Source: Chlamydoabsidia padenii (Eukaryota; Mucoromycota; Mucoromycetes; Mucorales; Cunninghamellaceae). Taken from it: 64,000 bases of DNA. Positions within the stretch are counted from its first letter, which is position 1. Each line of letters opens with the position of its first letter. Below, piece after piece: positions 37,319 to 49,262 of this stretch. The stretch lies in the NCBI GenBank assembly GCA_025330725.1, contig JAIWND010000006.1:1-64000 (forward strand), read 5' to 3'. The position numbers and the translations under genes are program-made. The notes under the pieces are model-generated. The model saw nothing but the letters and a program-made list of their open reading frames with translations, did no database searches and was not told the origin of the DNA.

Positions 37319-37898
37319 TCCCTTTGCATATCATTATCCATCTTCTTAATTAGTACTAGTCATTGGTTTTATATATATACATAACTTCTTTTTTAGTATA
37401 GTATCTTTTGCATGTATTAATAGTTTGATCACTTTTTTCACAAATAAAAAAAAAAAAGTAGCCTCATCCACCAACCAGTGTCTTTTGATGCATTTTAGGC
37501 TAGATCGTTTTTATGCAAACTAGCAAAAAAAAAAAGAAGCCTGGGCCAATCAACGACTTGTTTACCAACTCCTTTTGTATTGGGGGGGGGGTTATAGATT
37601 ATCTCCTATTCGGTACAAAAAACCATACATCATCAATCATTCTTTTATTTAATAGCATCAATCTACACTATAACAAACAAATAAAAAGGGGGAGGGGATG
37701 TCTATAACTATTCTGTAAAACCAGTGTCCGGTATACATGGTAGACTGTAATAAAAATATATATAAAAAAAAGAAAAAAAAGAGGGGATCACTAACTAGAG
37801 GGTTGCTGCCAAAAGTCCTGTGGGACCCAGTCATGGTGAGTGTGGGTTTTCGAGTCGATGCCAATCATTTTTTTTTTTTTTTTTTTTTTTTTTGTCAT
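37319..37898. other. Spacer downstream of the Zn2Cys6 gene
   Basis: No gene is visible. It contains AATAAA-like sites near 37442, a G9 run at 37581-37589 and a 26-base T run at 37868-37893. Confidence 0.6.
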
Positions 37899-38135
37899 TC
37901 ACTTTTTCGGTTTCTTGATCTTCTTGACGATCCCCCGAGTGACAGTGGGTAGATCCTTCGAAGTATATGGTTGCTAAATAAAAATAAAAATAAAAAGTAA
38001 GTTTTATCTTATCGAGGTGTCTTTTTTTTTTCTTACCTTGTTCCTTGATAATTTCCATTCACGTCGTTCAAGAAGTATTAACATGGTCTTTAGTTCGAGA
38101 TTGATTTCTTTTAACTTTAGATGTGTATCTTCCAT
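37899..38135 (-). CDS. Possible tiny coiled-coil gene (57 residues or longer)
   Basis: From ATG 38135 the frame reads MEDTHLKLKEINLELKTMLI then LLERREWKLSRNK, meets a GTAAGA donor at about 38038, and after an intron ending TTTATTTAG continues QPYTSKDLPTVTRGIVKK and IKKPKK-stop at 37899. The splice keeps the frame. Upstream of the Met the frame stays open and hydrophobic (DFSFFFSLALQGKR) and is joined by a plausible intron to QSCAQFVLHL, so the true start may lie near 38300; no ATG was found there. The helical repeat looks like small subunits of kinetochore or coat complexes, but I recognise no family. Confidence 0.35.
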
Positions 38136-38638
38136 TCTTTTTCCTTGAAGAGCAAGTGAGAAGAAGAAAGAAAAATCCTGAAAGAAAGGAAAAGGTTGAT
38201 TTTTAAATGCCGTGGGTCTATATTGTTCAAACCCCGCCTGATTCTTACCAAATGAAGAACAAATTGCGCACAGGATTGAAAGGTGATGAGAAAAAAGATC
38301 GGTGAACTATACCAGTTCTTTTGACAGGTGGCGGGGGGCTTCTTTTTCGATTAGACGCAGGGCAGACCCCTATAGAGAATTTATTTTTTTACCCTGACCC
38401 AAACAACACTCCTATTACAATGTCATCGATTCCATCAAAAAAAAAAGTATATGAGAAGACAAGACAGTTAAAGTAATTTGTTTTTTTTTATTATTATAAT
38501 CATTATCAAATTTTGTTATGAGGACGGGTAAACTATAACTAGGACGGATACAAGAGTAAAAGAATAAAGGGATCAAAGGGTATAAATAAACGCAAGAGAA
38601 GCACAGAAGGGAGGGGAGAGGGGCACTAGACCAGGAGG
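38136..38638. other. Spacer 3' of CYRI with a motif copy
   Basis: GTTCAAACCCCGCC at 38225-38238 is a variant of the dispersed motif and also resembles a tRNA T-loop, but no A-box, acceptor stem or cloverleaf is found around it. Confidence 0.5.
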
Positions 38639-39945
38639 TCAAGAAGATAGGAGAATGGATTTGATGTGCTTGGGTGTGGTTTCGTCCTTGAGATGTTTTG
38701 AGTTATACCGTAGAGCAGACAATAAAGAATGGGTGGCTGCTTCTTCGGATACTTGACAAGTGGTTTGTATAAGCTTGATGGACGTTTTCATCTATGGGTA
38801 TTTCAAACAAAACGGTCAATGTTAGCCATGGTCAAATATCATTTACTGCCATTTGTCACTTACATTGATTGGTGATTGTTTCGAGTAAGCACCTTGAGGG
38901 TCGATATGGTCAAATAAAATAATCGATACCACCATGGACTTTAAACATACTGTTGTATGGTTATCCGGCACCCTATATACCCCCACCCACCCACCCAAAC
39001 GTATGTCAGTCATTCCCAGATCCCTTCAAGCCTTGTCTGTTTCCTTATAGCTTACCTTTTCTTGTTAGTCAAATCATGTACACAAGCGGCCCACAATGCT
39101 ACCAGACAATGACTTACATTTTTTTTGGCCCCTGGTTTATTGGCATATGATGCTACAACATCCATCATGGCTGTAAACATAGGTGTCGAAGGTGCCAGAA
39201 ACATGGTGATCTTGTGTGCTTGGTCGTCCTCCTGCATTGCTGACCGTAAATCAGATACAACAGTGTGTCCCTTCTTGCTGTCGGAAGTGTCATTAGTCTT
39301 TTCGTTATCGTCGGGAGGAAGAGTGATAGGTGATGGGTGATACCGACCACCAGCCAATAAACGTCGATAATAGGCAAAGTTGTTCAATAGAGCCGGTGTC
39401 CGCATTTTCCAATAATCAAAGTCAAAGATAAAATCAAAGATATGTGCCAGTTGCTTGGTCAATCCCGGATGTTGATCGAATTGAGTGTTATCTTGACATA
39501 ATACCGATAAGAGCCTCGGAAGACCGTCCTCTTAAAACCACCACCATCACACCATCAAGAATAAGATTAGTATCAAGACGAACATATATGTTCATTTACT
39601 TACGCAGTTCAGAGGTGTAATGATAGAATGACCGTAACATATCCACAGTGGGTAAGACCGTTTGCCAGGCCTTTTCTTCGTTTTCGGGTGTCGCGTTTTC
39701 AATGGCGGATTTGAAGGCATCCGAGGAAGTGTATCCTTTCAGTTGAGCCAGTAGAACGGGAGCCGGTACAAGTAGTTTAGTGGAGATGGCCTTGTGTAGT
39801 GGTCGGTCGTCATTTGTCGGTGTGGTTTCTATTTATTAAAGAGTGAGATGTGAGATATATAACAATCAGTGTGCTTACTTTCCAAATCAAAACCAAGGTC
39901 TGGAACCACGGTGTCGTTGCAAAAACTTGATAAGAATTGTCCCAT
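38639..39945 (-). CDS. CYRI/FAM49 (DUF1394) Rac1-interacting protein
   Basis: Six or so exons. The N-terminus MGQFLSSFCNDTVV resembles the N-myristoylated start of animal CYRI (Gly2). LVPAPVLLAQLKGYTSSDAF and EEKAWQTVLPTVDMLRSFYH follow, then KQLAHIFDFIFDFDYWKMR, TPALLNNFAYYRRLLAGGR with the Arg-Arg pair used by CYRI-B for Rac1 binding, KITMFLAPSTPMFTAMMDVV, a segment HCLVALWAACVHDLTNKKR that reads through an apparent donor, TTVCLKSMVVSIILFDHIDP, and the end NALRYTTKHLND-like SALRYNSKHLKDETTPKHIK. By family it binds active Rac and buffers Scar/WAVE signalling to Arp2/3, limiting actin protrusion. An acidic, variable loop (DDNEKTNDTSDSKK) interrupts the domain. The homology covers the full length, so the call is firm. 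Confidence 0.88.
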
Positions 39946-41146
39946 TAGTACTATAGGTTAAAGAAACGTTTTCTTGAGAGGGTGAATCTAGTAGTAAGAT
40001 GACAAGATGAAGAAAAGAGTGTTAGTTTAAAAGTTTACATAATTTCCCGGTACAGTGGATGCCATCATTACACTTTATTCTTCTTTTCTTTTACCGTTTC
40101 ACCTAAATAAGACGTTATTGAGTGAAACCAGAATATGTACCCAGGTAGATGTTTCCGTTCAATAGTTTTAGTTGTTATCGTGTCGCTGTGATATTGTTTG
40201 ATTCCTATTTAAAAATAAGAAACGAATGATAAAGAAGTGTTAATAAAAATAAGACGATAATGGTCCAAATGAGAATAGGCTTAAAAGGTAAAAGAATAAG
40301 CACTAATCACAAAAGAGTATCCATAAAGAAGAATGTACCTTTCTAATCAAATCACCGGATCGACTTTCCCAAAAGGAAATAAAAGTAAAAAAGTAAAGAA
40401 GCAGGAAGCTAAAGAGAAGAAGAAGAAGAAGAAGAAGAAGAAAAAAAAAGGAATTTTAAAATTTATGGTGTGAGAGAATGGATTTGATTGGCTCTTCTCG
40501 TGTGTGTGTGCAGGTTACACTGAACAAAGGTCTTTCCACTCCTGAAGACTCACTATCATTTTACTTGAACTCGTTTTTTTTACCCTTTATACGCCTTTCC
40601 TCAGCCGAACGGGCTGGTCAGTAAGAGAAGAGGGAAAACGTGATGTGATGATGCCTCGTAAAGATGATGATCATCCTTTTCCTCCCTTTATTGATCCCGC
40701 TCCTTGCCTGTAGATATCAAATCTCTATCTGACCTCCTTTTATATAGGCAATCGGATACAGTGATGTTTTTTTTTTCATTGTCTTGTTGTTTATGCAAAA
40801 ATGACATCAATCTTCTCCGATCCAAGAATTCAATTCCCGATATACTGGCATAATCTGGTTCCGCCGTTTAGAATGAACAAAAGGATTAAAAATACCAGCT
40901 CCATCATGCATGTAAGGTACGATAATCGCTTTGCATCCGGATCGCAAAAAGACTAGTGTATTATCAAGTTTATAAAAACATATTAACAAGACATGGTAGT
41001 CAAAGACGCTCCATTATGCGTCCTTGGTTTGGTCATGGAGAGAGGTTATTCTTTTCTAAAAGTGGATGTTTATTAATTAATAAAAAAAAAAGTATAATGG
41101 GGTAGCAGGGGATTAAAACATAGCAACTAATCTAATACTAACATTT
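39946..41146. other. 1.2-kb spacer, CYRI upstream region
   Basis: A GAA repeat lies at 40416-40440 and several AAATAAG tracts upstream of CYRI. A 60-codon minus-strand frame at 40807-40989 (SGCKAIIVPYMHDGAGIF) looks protein-like but has no partners and may be a relic. No dispersed-motif copy was found. Confidence 0.5.
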
Positions 41147-43961
41147 CTAATCTACCAAGTTCCAGCTGTTTACCCATTTTCGCCCCGCATAGGCACTAAC
41201 TGGGCCCGACATACCATATACCAAGGGAGAAAAGTAGAGGAAGACACAGATAGTGGAGCCAAATAAGATACCAAATACAATCCATTGGCTTCGATTTGAG
41301 CATGTTCTTGTAAAGTGATCCATCAAAAAGGGCACCATAAAGATACTAAAGTAAAGAGCAGGGAAGTAATGATGAAGATAGGTCACACGACCCATGATAA
41401 AGAAGGGGATATAGTGAAGGAACCAGCCAAGGAATAATGTCTTGCCCACATATAAAAATTGATCCCATTGAGCTATATAAATAAAAAGAGAATATGGTTA
41501 GTCGTTTAAAAGAATCAATATATATAAATACTTACCATTGTTGAGATCGTATATCCTTCGTTGCATGCGGATGACGTAAAAGATCGCCGTGGCAGTGAAT
41601 ACAATGATAGCCGAGAAGGATGACCACCAAACAATAGGATTGCCCAAAAGATAAAATTTAATAGTATTGTCGTCCCAGCCACACATACGCAGACCCACGC
41701 TTGCTAAAGGCCATTCTGATGGTTCAGATGAGAGAATATCAATCTTGTCAGGATCCGGGACCAGTGCATTATTGGATGTCCACATTGCCACATTCAAGTG
41801 CCAAAAGTCTTGGAAAAAGTGAGATTTGTAGGCATTGGGAGGAGCAGGAGGTACTATTGGTAAAGCGCAAGTAAGTATTCCTCCTTTTTTTGTTGTTACT
41901 GTTTATATCAACTTACGCTTGTCATTATAATGTTCTTCAACATTCCACCATGTATGAGGATCATCCACCCGATTTCGTTTGTCGCAGTGTACTTCTACTT
42001 GTTTGAATCCCCATTGAGGCAATATTACATTATTGGCGGTCAAGAGGCATCCCTGTTGTACATGTCGTAATCGGAATCGAGTCGTCAAAGAGCGCACCTG
42101 TTTCAAATCGTTCCCTTTCACCATATCGCCCACCACTTCCACTTTCCAATTATCTTGTTCGTCACCTACATCTTCGTTTCCATAGCCACTGACTTCCCAT
42201 TGTCCGGTTGTGATTGGTGCGCTGATAGGATGACTGTGTAGGCTGACATTGGTATTAGCATGCATCAGACGAATAATATCACCATCTTTGACAAATCGAA
42301 TGTTGTTTCCATCTTCATAATCTTGTGGGTTGCTATTACGAGGCGTCTTGATAATCCAATGATTGTTATCGTCCTTGTGGTGATAACAAGTGATCTGTTG
42401 TTGCTTCGAACCTTCAGGGAATTTTTGAATATGAGAGTGTAGTAGACCACCACCATAGCCAAAGTTCTTGATTGTCAGTTTTGATCCATACGCCAATTCT
42501 ACAAGATAAAGGTGAGTACAATCATTTTCTGATTCGTTTTTTATTATTATATTTTTTGCTTACCTAATGGATTCTGTCCCAGAGAACTACCTTCCAGATT
42601 GGCTTGGAAGAGAGAGCTCATTTGAGCATCACCTTCTCCGCTTTTGTAAAGGAGGGCAAAATGTAAAGCAAAAGACGTAAGGTAGACCATCATAGGGACA
42701 AAGATTAAGCACACAATTCGTACCAACCAATGTTTTGCATAGGTTTGCTTAGGCATTTGGAGATCACCGAGTTTATCCCACAAATCTTCGATAGTGTAGA
42801 TTCCCACCAATGCAATCGCAAACAGACCAACCCACTTGACACTACAAACACAATAGATGTCAACCAATTCAAATATACTACCAGCATAATCTTTCTTTTT
42901 TTTACCTTAATACACAACCCAAAGATAAGCCGGTAAGGAATATCCATAGATACCAATCTTCAGAGAAGGATCTACAAATAAACCAATTCAAATTAGTGAT
43001 CCCAGTATCTGTTTTATAATGTTACTTACTCGTTTCTAAGATTGTGGAATTTGGATAAGCAATAAAGAGTAGTACAAGTAAAAAAGAGTAACATAGAGTC
43101 CAATAAGATGAAGCGACTTATACAAAGGAGAGCAGTATCCAGTAATACCATGGTAGCCGCCAATACACTAGCCTTCACAGTAAATTTGAGTTGTCTTGCT
43201 GTCAAATAAGCCAAAGGAACCAAAAGAGCACCCCACATTGCATTAAAGATACGCATCACACCATAATGCATGCCATCAGGGTAGGTCGCACCAGAGTCAA
43301 ATCCAAAGAAGCCATCATAACCAGCCAAGACACCCGATAATCCGACGAGCATTTTACCAAGAGGAGGATGGACATCAAAATAAAAGTCGTGTTTAATATA
43401 ATGTGACCCAAACTAGTTTTCGCCAATTTATAAAGATAAACAAAAGTTAGATAAAATAGACTAGGTGATTGAGTATCTTGGTTACCTTTCCGAAGTGTGC
43501 CTAATATAAAAACATACACGTGAGTCATTTTATACCGTTGATTATGTTAGTATGTTTGCTTGTTTTCATTACCTCGTCCCATACAACAATATTTGAATGA
43601 CTGATCGACCTGAAACGTGTCCAAAAGGAAAGCACAGTTAACACCATCGGTATGACAAATTCGTGGTATTGTTGACAATAAGCAAGGTACTAGTTTCAAA
43701 ACAATAATAAAGATGAAGGGGGGGGAGGATTCATAAAAACAAAAGTATATATACTATGATAGTTACCTTGTTGGATGAGTATTGTGGTGGCAGTGGTGTG
43801 GTGACGGCTGGTGGGTGTCTGTGTACTTTTTCATAAGGACTCAAGTCATCTGAAAGAAGAGGTTGTGTGTGTTGTTGATCAAAGTGGTTGTTATTATAGA
43901 TATAGGCAGGATCTTGACCATCTGTGGGGGCTGCGTTATGTCTTCTTTTCAGTTTATCCAT
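41147..43961 (-). CDS. PMT2: Protein O-mannosyltransferase, PMT2 subfamily
   Basis: Seven or more exons. The cytosolic N-terminus (MDKLKRRHNAAP) is followed by the first membrane segments and the catalytic acidic loop VVWDEAHFGKFGSHYIK, then FYFDVHPPLGKMLVGL, both conserved in all PMTs. More helices follow (VLAATMVLLDTALLCISRF, VKWVGLFAIALVGIYTI). The luminal MIR domains start ELAYGSKLTIKNFGYGGGLL and include GDIIRLMHANTNVSLHSHPI and RFRLRHVQQGCLLTANNVIL. The C-terminal helices end VYGMSGPVSAYAGRKWVNSW, typical of PMT2. It transfers mannose from dolichol-phosphate-mannose to Ser/Thr of secretory proteins in the ER membrane, normally as a PMT1/PMT2-type heterodimer. The start was placed at the ATG at 43961; a longer in-frame leader back to 44099 is Phe-rich and unlikely. 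Confidence 0.93.
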
Positions 43962-45190
43962 AACCACCCTGTATAATGATATAATAATTAAAATAAAAGA
44001 AGAAGAAAAGGAAAAAGGTTCAATTTTTAAAAATAAGAAAAATGAGCGGGATTTGAAATCACATTCCCGTTCTTTTTTTAGTAGGTCGCATTTCATCAAA
44101 TCTTTTATGCAAGATCATTATAACAAGTATTGTATTGTTCAAGGTAGAGTAGGGCAACTTTGTCATCTTGGATGTATGTTGGTCTCTTCATTACACTGTT
44201 TAGGGAAGGTTCATATTATAACTTTTTTTTTTCTTTTTCTTTTGCACGCTAACGAAATACGCCTGGCTCATATCATATTTGTTATCATGTCAAAAGTATG
44301 CATAAATCCTTGGCTTAACAAGTGCAAAACCAAACGTGATAATATGTATGAAGGTAGGGTTAGAGTATGGTGGTACCTACTCTGAAGCGAGATGTGACTA
44401 CATCAAAGTCGATCATACCCCTTTTGTAACATATTTTCATCGATTTAGATGGCATTGGCATCACTCTTCAGGCTAGAAAGTAAAGTCTGTATAGATTTGA
44501 CTTGGCATGTTACTTTTTGGCTGTTGAGGTACAATTTGATATATGGTGAGGAATCCTACCACTTGACATGATTTCAGGGGCTGTCGGGATTTGTATTTTT
44601 TATGGGGGGGGGAAGGGTTCATTAAAGATGAAAAATCTGCAGTTCAAGGTAGAATGCAGCTGTTAAGTTACCATAAGATAGATGGTGCTTATAGATTGAT
44701 TTTTTTTTTTTTTTTGAAAAGTAGTGAGTAAGTAATGACATTAAACCTTGATCAGTCTAAAAGCATAATGTGAATCAAACAATGTAAGTTTTATTGATAG
44801 TGATAAAAGATTGTATAATAATGATAAGTGCTAAACTAAAAGGTAAAACAACACTGTGTGTGTGTGGGGGGGGGGAATGTGATGTGGGTCAAGTATAATT
44901 TGATTTTCCGCTATTCTATATCTAAACTATAGTTGTCGTCGCAAGAGGAATGAGTTAGTAACTGTATCCCTATTGTCCAGCAGTGGTCCTAGTTTCCTAG
45001 TTGTAAAGATGCATTCAAGGATCGATGTTTTTTTCAATTATATGGTATGTGTATCGAAGCCCATGTTGTAGTAGCGTTGGTTGCTAAAGAAGAGTTGTCA
45101 TTGTTGCTAATAAAATCGGATCCATCCTTTTACCCACTTTTACCTACACAATGATTGGTCGTTTACTTTGGTGAATGCAGTGTATATTTG
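43962..45190. other. PMT2 upstream region and spacer
   Basis: No gene is seen. It has a perfect motif copy at 44045-44060 and another, GTCGGGATTTGTA, at about 44583-44595. A (GT)n/G11 tract lies at 44854-44876. Confidence 0.6.
44045..44060 (+). promoter_or_regulatory. Motif copy 84 bp upstream of PMT2
   Basis: AGCGGGATTTGAAATC, a perfect copy of the dispersed motif, followed 5 bp later by a second TTCCCG half. Its distance from the start codon is close to that of the copy upstream of the M28 peptidase. Confidence 0.55.
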
Positions 45191-45543
45191 TTATCGATGG
45201 GCATCAAAAGTTTGCTTGATAAAGACAAGATAAAAAAAAAAAGTCGTGAGTAAATAGAGATACAACAATTGCAGTTTATCAAATTTACCATAATCAAGTA
45301 GCAGCCAGGATTGTATCGCCAAAAACCAGTATTTGATATCGTCTTGTTTGGAATGATACAAGGATTACCTTGTTCACGGACGACGACCTGCTTCTTGACG
45401 TCTATGATGTAATTTGTTGATGTGTCAGTGTTTTTCAGAGTAGTCGGAGGTTCGTTAATACGGGTAGGATAGCTTGGTATATTCAAATTAGCGTTAATGC
45501 AGCAAGAATAATGTTGTCGGCGGGTCGCATGTTGGTGATTAGT
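45191..45543 (-). other. Possible small spliced gene, unrecognised
   Basis: After an acceptor-like TTTCTTGTAG near 45544 an open frame reads QHYSCCINANLNIPSYPTRI, then TTLKNTDTSTNYIIDVKKQV, and NPCIIPNKTISNTGFWRYNP-GCYLIM, meets a GTAAAT donor, and could join QTFDAHR-stop at 45191 after an intron ending ATCAAG. Codon composition is unlike the surrounding A/T-rich spacer. Without a start exon this cannot be called a gene with confidence. The pair of Cys and the Asn/Thr-rich segment could suit a secreted protein. Confidence 0.25.
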
Positions 45544-46416
45544 AGACTACAAGAAATAAAGTGAAAGAAGAACGAAGGCAAGAAATTGCTCCCCCTGGGT
45601 TTGATTTTCAAAAACAATTCAAACCCCGCTGACCAGGAATGTTTCAAATCAAAGCAAAGAAAATTGTGTAACCCCGCATATACTCTCTTTTCATTCTCAA
45701 ACAGAGGAATTGGGATTACAAAAAGTTGCGCGTGAAAGAAAAGAAAGCGAATGGACAACCCCCCGGTTATATGTTTTTGTCTGTCTGCCCGAGGAGGAAA
45801 CGAGAGAATGGTTTTCATTGTCAGACGAAACCCGATGATTCCCAACCATGGATTTACCAACAGTATATATGTACTGTATATACAGTGTGAGAAAAAAAAA
45901 AAAGCTTGACTAAACGTGTATAGGTTGTATTGTAGCCAAGGCTACATGTCTTTATAATACAACATTTTCCCGATTTCTACTTTATGCAATTGATCAAGGA
46001 TCGACTCGTTGGTTGTTTTCAAGTGAAGCAGAAAATCAAAATTACTAATTCTGGTTGGTATCACCTTGGACATGCACCAATGAACAAGAGAGAATCCAAT
46101 GGCTAACCGTGTTATTTATAACAGTCAGTATGGCATGAGGGGCCCAGAATGAAACGTAATTTGAAATCCGGTCCGTGGAAGTGAATAATGAGTTTTGATT
46201 GGTTGAGACAAAAAAGGGAAAGTAGGGTTTTCAAAAAAAAAAAAAAAAAAGGACAGGCGGGGGCGGGGGCGGGCGACCTATTTATTTCTCCAAGTCCTGA
46301 TTTTTCGTTTTTCTTTTCTTTTCTTCTTCTTCCCATTACTATTGTAATTCTATTACCTTCTTCTTACTTTCTACGTCTTTTACCACTTTTAACACAATTT
46401 ACACCAACTAGACACA
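45544..46416. promoter_or_regulatory. Glycerol kinase upstream region with motif copies
   Basis: ATTCAAACCCCGCT at 45618-45631 is a motif variant. A GAAATCCGG half-copy lies near 46163, and a polypyrimidine leader (CTTTTCTTCTTCTTCCC) directly precedes the ATG at 46417. GGGGGCGGGGGCGGGC at 46259-46274 is a GC-rich patch unusual for this A/T-rich DNA. Confidence 0.5.
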
Positions 46417-48081
46417 ATGCCTCAACTCATTGGTGCTATCGACCAAGGAACCACTTCTACTCGTTTCGTCATCTTTGACGAACAAGGCAACTTGTTGACT
46501 CATCATCAAATGGAATTAGAACAACACTCACCACAACCTGGCTGGATGGAACACGACCCCTACGACACTCTTGATTCTGTGCGCACTTGTATGCTTCATG
46601 CTGTACACAAACTCGAAGGTTTGGGTTATAGTCTTCAAGACATTAAATGTATTGGAATAACGAATCAACGGGAAACCATCGTCACTTGGGATAAACTCAC
46701 CGGTCAACCTCTTTACCCTGCCATTCTTTGGAGTGATGCACGTACTCTGGAAACTGTACAACAATTGACCGAAAAGGCTGGTGGCAATACTCATCTTTTG
46801 GAACCTATTTGTGGCCTTCCTCTTACAACTTACTTTACGGCGGTCAAATTACGTTGGTTATTGGATAATGTACCTGTGATTGCTCAAGCACAAGAACAAG
46901 GTCGCTTATGTTTTGGTACGATGGATACTTGGTTGATTTATGTAAGTTGATTGATTTTACTTTACTGTAAAATGATCTCTCACAGTGACTGACATCCTTT
47001 ATGATTATTCTAGAACCTTACTGGTGGAGCTGAAAATGGAATTATGGTGACTGATGTGACCAACGCTAGTCGTACCATGCTTATGGATATTCACACTCTC
47101 CAATGGAGTCCTGAAGCTTTAAGGTAAAATTGGATCTACATGCATGATATTATTTAATACTAAAAACATTTGCTTTTTTTTTTTTTTAATTTAATTAGCT
47201 TCTTTGAACTGGATCTCGTCGAACTTCCTAAAATTGTCTCTTCCTCACAAGTATATGGTCATGTCCACGAAGGTCCTTTGGCAGGTGTCCCTATATCCGG
47301 ATGTCTCGGTGATCAACAAGCTGCTCTGGTCGGTCAAAAATGCTTCTCAGCTGGTGATGCCAAGAATACTTATGGAACAGGGTGCTTCATGTTATTTAAC
47401 ACGGGTAACGAACCTGTAGTGTCCAAAAATGGTCTTTTATCAACTGTGGCCTATCAATTTGGAAGTGACAACAAGGCAACCTATGCTCTGGAAGGCTCGG
47501 TCGCTGTGGCGGGTAGCTCGATCAATTGGTTACGTGACAATCTCCGGGTGATCCAAAACACACAACAACTCAACGAATTGGCGGCACAGGTCGATGATTC
47601 TGCTGGTACTTACTTTGTCACTGCATTTGCTGGTCTCTTTGCTCCCTATTGGAACGATACGGCGCGTGGTACTATTTGTGGACTCACTCAATTTACTCGT
47701 TTAGAACATATCTGTCGTGCCACATTGGAATCGGTGTGTTTCCAAAGTAAAGCCATTTTGGATGCCATGAACAAGGACAGTGGGAAACCCCTGCGATCGC
47801 TCAAGGTGGATGGTGGCATGTCCAACTCTGATCTGTGTATGCAAATACAAGCTAATCTTTTGGGAATCAATGTCGAACGACCCATGATGCGTGAATCAAC
47901 TGCCTTGGGTGCTGCTATTGCTGCTGGATTGGCAGTAGGTGTATGGGAAAGCATGGACGACTTGGCTTCTGTTAATCAACAAGGTAACACCATCTTTGAA
48001 TCTACTATCTCAAGTGAAAAAAGAACCACCATGTACGAAGGTTGGATGAAGGCGGTGGAAAGCTCATTTGGCTGGGCCTAA
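46417..48081 (+). CDS. GUT1: Glycerol kinase
   Basis: Three exons (46417-46941, 47014-47123, 47199-48081) give 505 residues, the usual length of GlpK/Gut1. The FGGY fold starts [20 protein letters not shown], the phosphate-1 loop. [29 protein letters not shown] and [10 protein letters not shown] contact glycerol; Arg of NQRET and Asp of PYWNDTARG are the substrate residues. The second domain reads [55 protein letters not shown] and [15 protein letters not shown]. It phosphorylates glycerol to sn-glycerol-3-phosphate with ATP in the cytosol. The last exon frame is preceded by a T-rich acceptor tract. The regulatory FBP loop of bacterial enzymes cannot be judged by eye. Confidence 0.96.
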
Positions 48082-49262
48082 ATTCTCTTTACTTGAAACC
48101 ATATCACACACACACACCATTAATAGTCATTACTATCTCCTCCTCTCTTCCTCTTGCTCTCCTTTTTTTTTATTACCCTTTACCATCTTGTACTTTTAGT
48201 TTCTTATAACCCACCCTAATCCATTTGTATTATATTTGACACATACACACAAACAATTATTCGTTTTTATCTTTACATGTAGTTTGTTATCATCTTGGTT
48301 TATCAAATGATACAATAAAGAACGCTCTCATACCAAATTATCTATCTTTATTACAATGACAACTCGGTAATGCAATGATGACAGCATAAAGTAGTTGTAG
48401 ACTTGTAATATAGGAGTAGAGAATACCAATAGGATAAGGTAGAATGCATCAGTATATATATATATATATATGATTGATGTTGCTGTCAAATGATACATGA
48501 CAGATGCCCTCGTTTTCATCAGATAATAGTCCTCCCACTCCCTTTTTTTTTTTTTATATCTACTGAAAGTCCAACTCCGACACCCCCGCACTAATTAACC
48601 ATGCATCCCGTCTTGGTGATATTTCATTCCACGTTCTTTTTATACAACTGCCCTTAAACTCCATCATGAATCCGTCATTTCTTCATGAGTATACGTGTTC
48701 ATAGGAGAACATTATCCGATTTTTGGCTCACATGGGCGGGGTTGAAGCCAACCAAAGGGGGGGAGGAGGAGTTCCAGACCTCGCCAGACAGCATTGATTC
48801 CAGAAAGTAACTGAACATAAAATATAATGTAGAGTGCAGCACTTTGCAAGACTTTGTGACCAAGAGGTGTTACACAACTTTACCGAGGTATACCATGCGT
48901 AGACTTGTCTCTTATCGAGAAATACAATCGGTGGAAGTCGGGATTTGAATTTTACAGGGGAGCAATGGAGAAAGACTGACATGGTAAAAAGGGCCGTCTA
49001 TAAATAGATTCCAGTATCATTTTAAAGTTTCATTTTTTTTTTTCTCTCTCTCTTTTCACTTTCTTTCCTTTCTCTTTATCATTCTCCCATTATATAACTT
49101 TGGCCTACTGATTGTTTAATTCACCTACATACTACATTTATTTATACTTGACCTTTTACTGTGCGCGTTATAGATACATTACCTGCATACATTCCCATCT
49201 TCATTACTCTTATTAACAACAAGGACAATAAAACCAATCAATATCAATAACAACAACAAAGC
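48082..49262. other. Spacer between glycerol kinase and the MADS-box gene
   Basis: The 3' flank has an AC repeat at 48106-48116 and AATAAAG at 48315. A (TA)n tract lies at 48453-48470. GTCGGGATTTGAAT at 48937-48950 is a perfect motif copy 313 bp upstream of the MADS start. A long CT-rich and CAA-rich leader follows. No gene is supported. Confidence 0.6.
48937..48950 (+). promoter_or_regulatory. Motif copy upstream of the MADS-box gene
   Basis: GTCGGGATTTGAAT, a full match to the 12-base core of the dispersed motif. Confidence 0.5.

Noticed and set aside
38221..38240. tRNA T-loop-like GTTCAAACCCCGCC
   Set aside because: No A-box, no complementary acceptor or anticodon stems in the 90 bases on either side; it fits the dispersed motif better.
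40807..40989. 60-codon frame in the CYRI upstream region
   Set aside because: Looks protein-like (KAIIVPYMHDGAGIF) but is isolated, unspliced and matches no family I know; possibly a relic.
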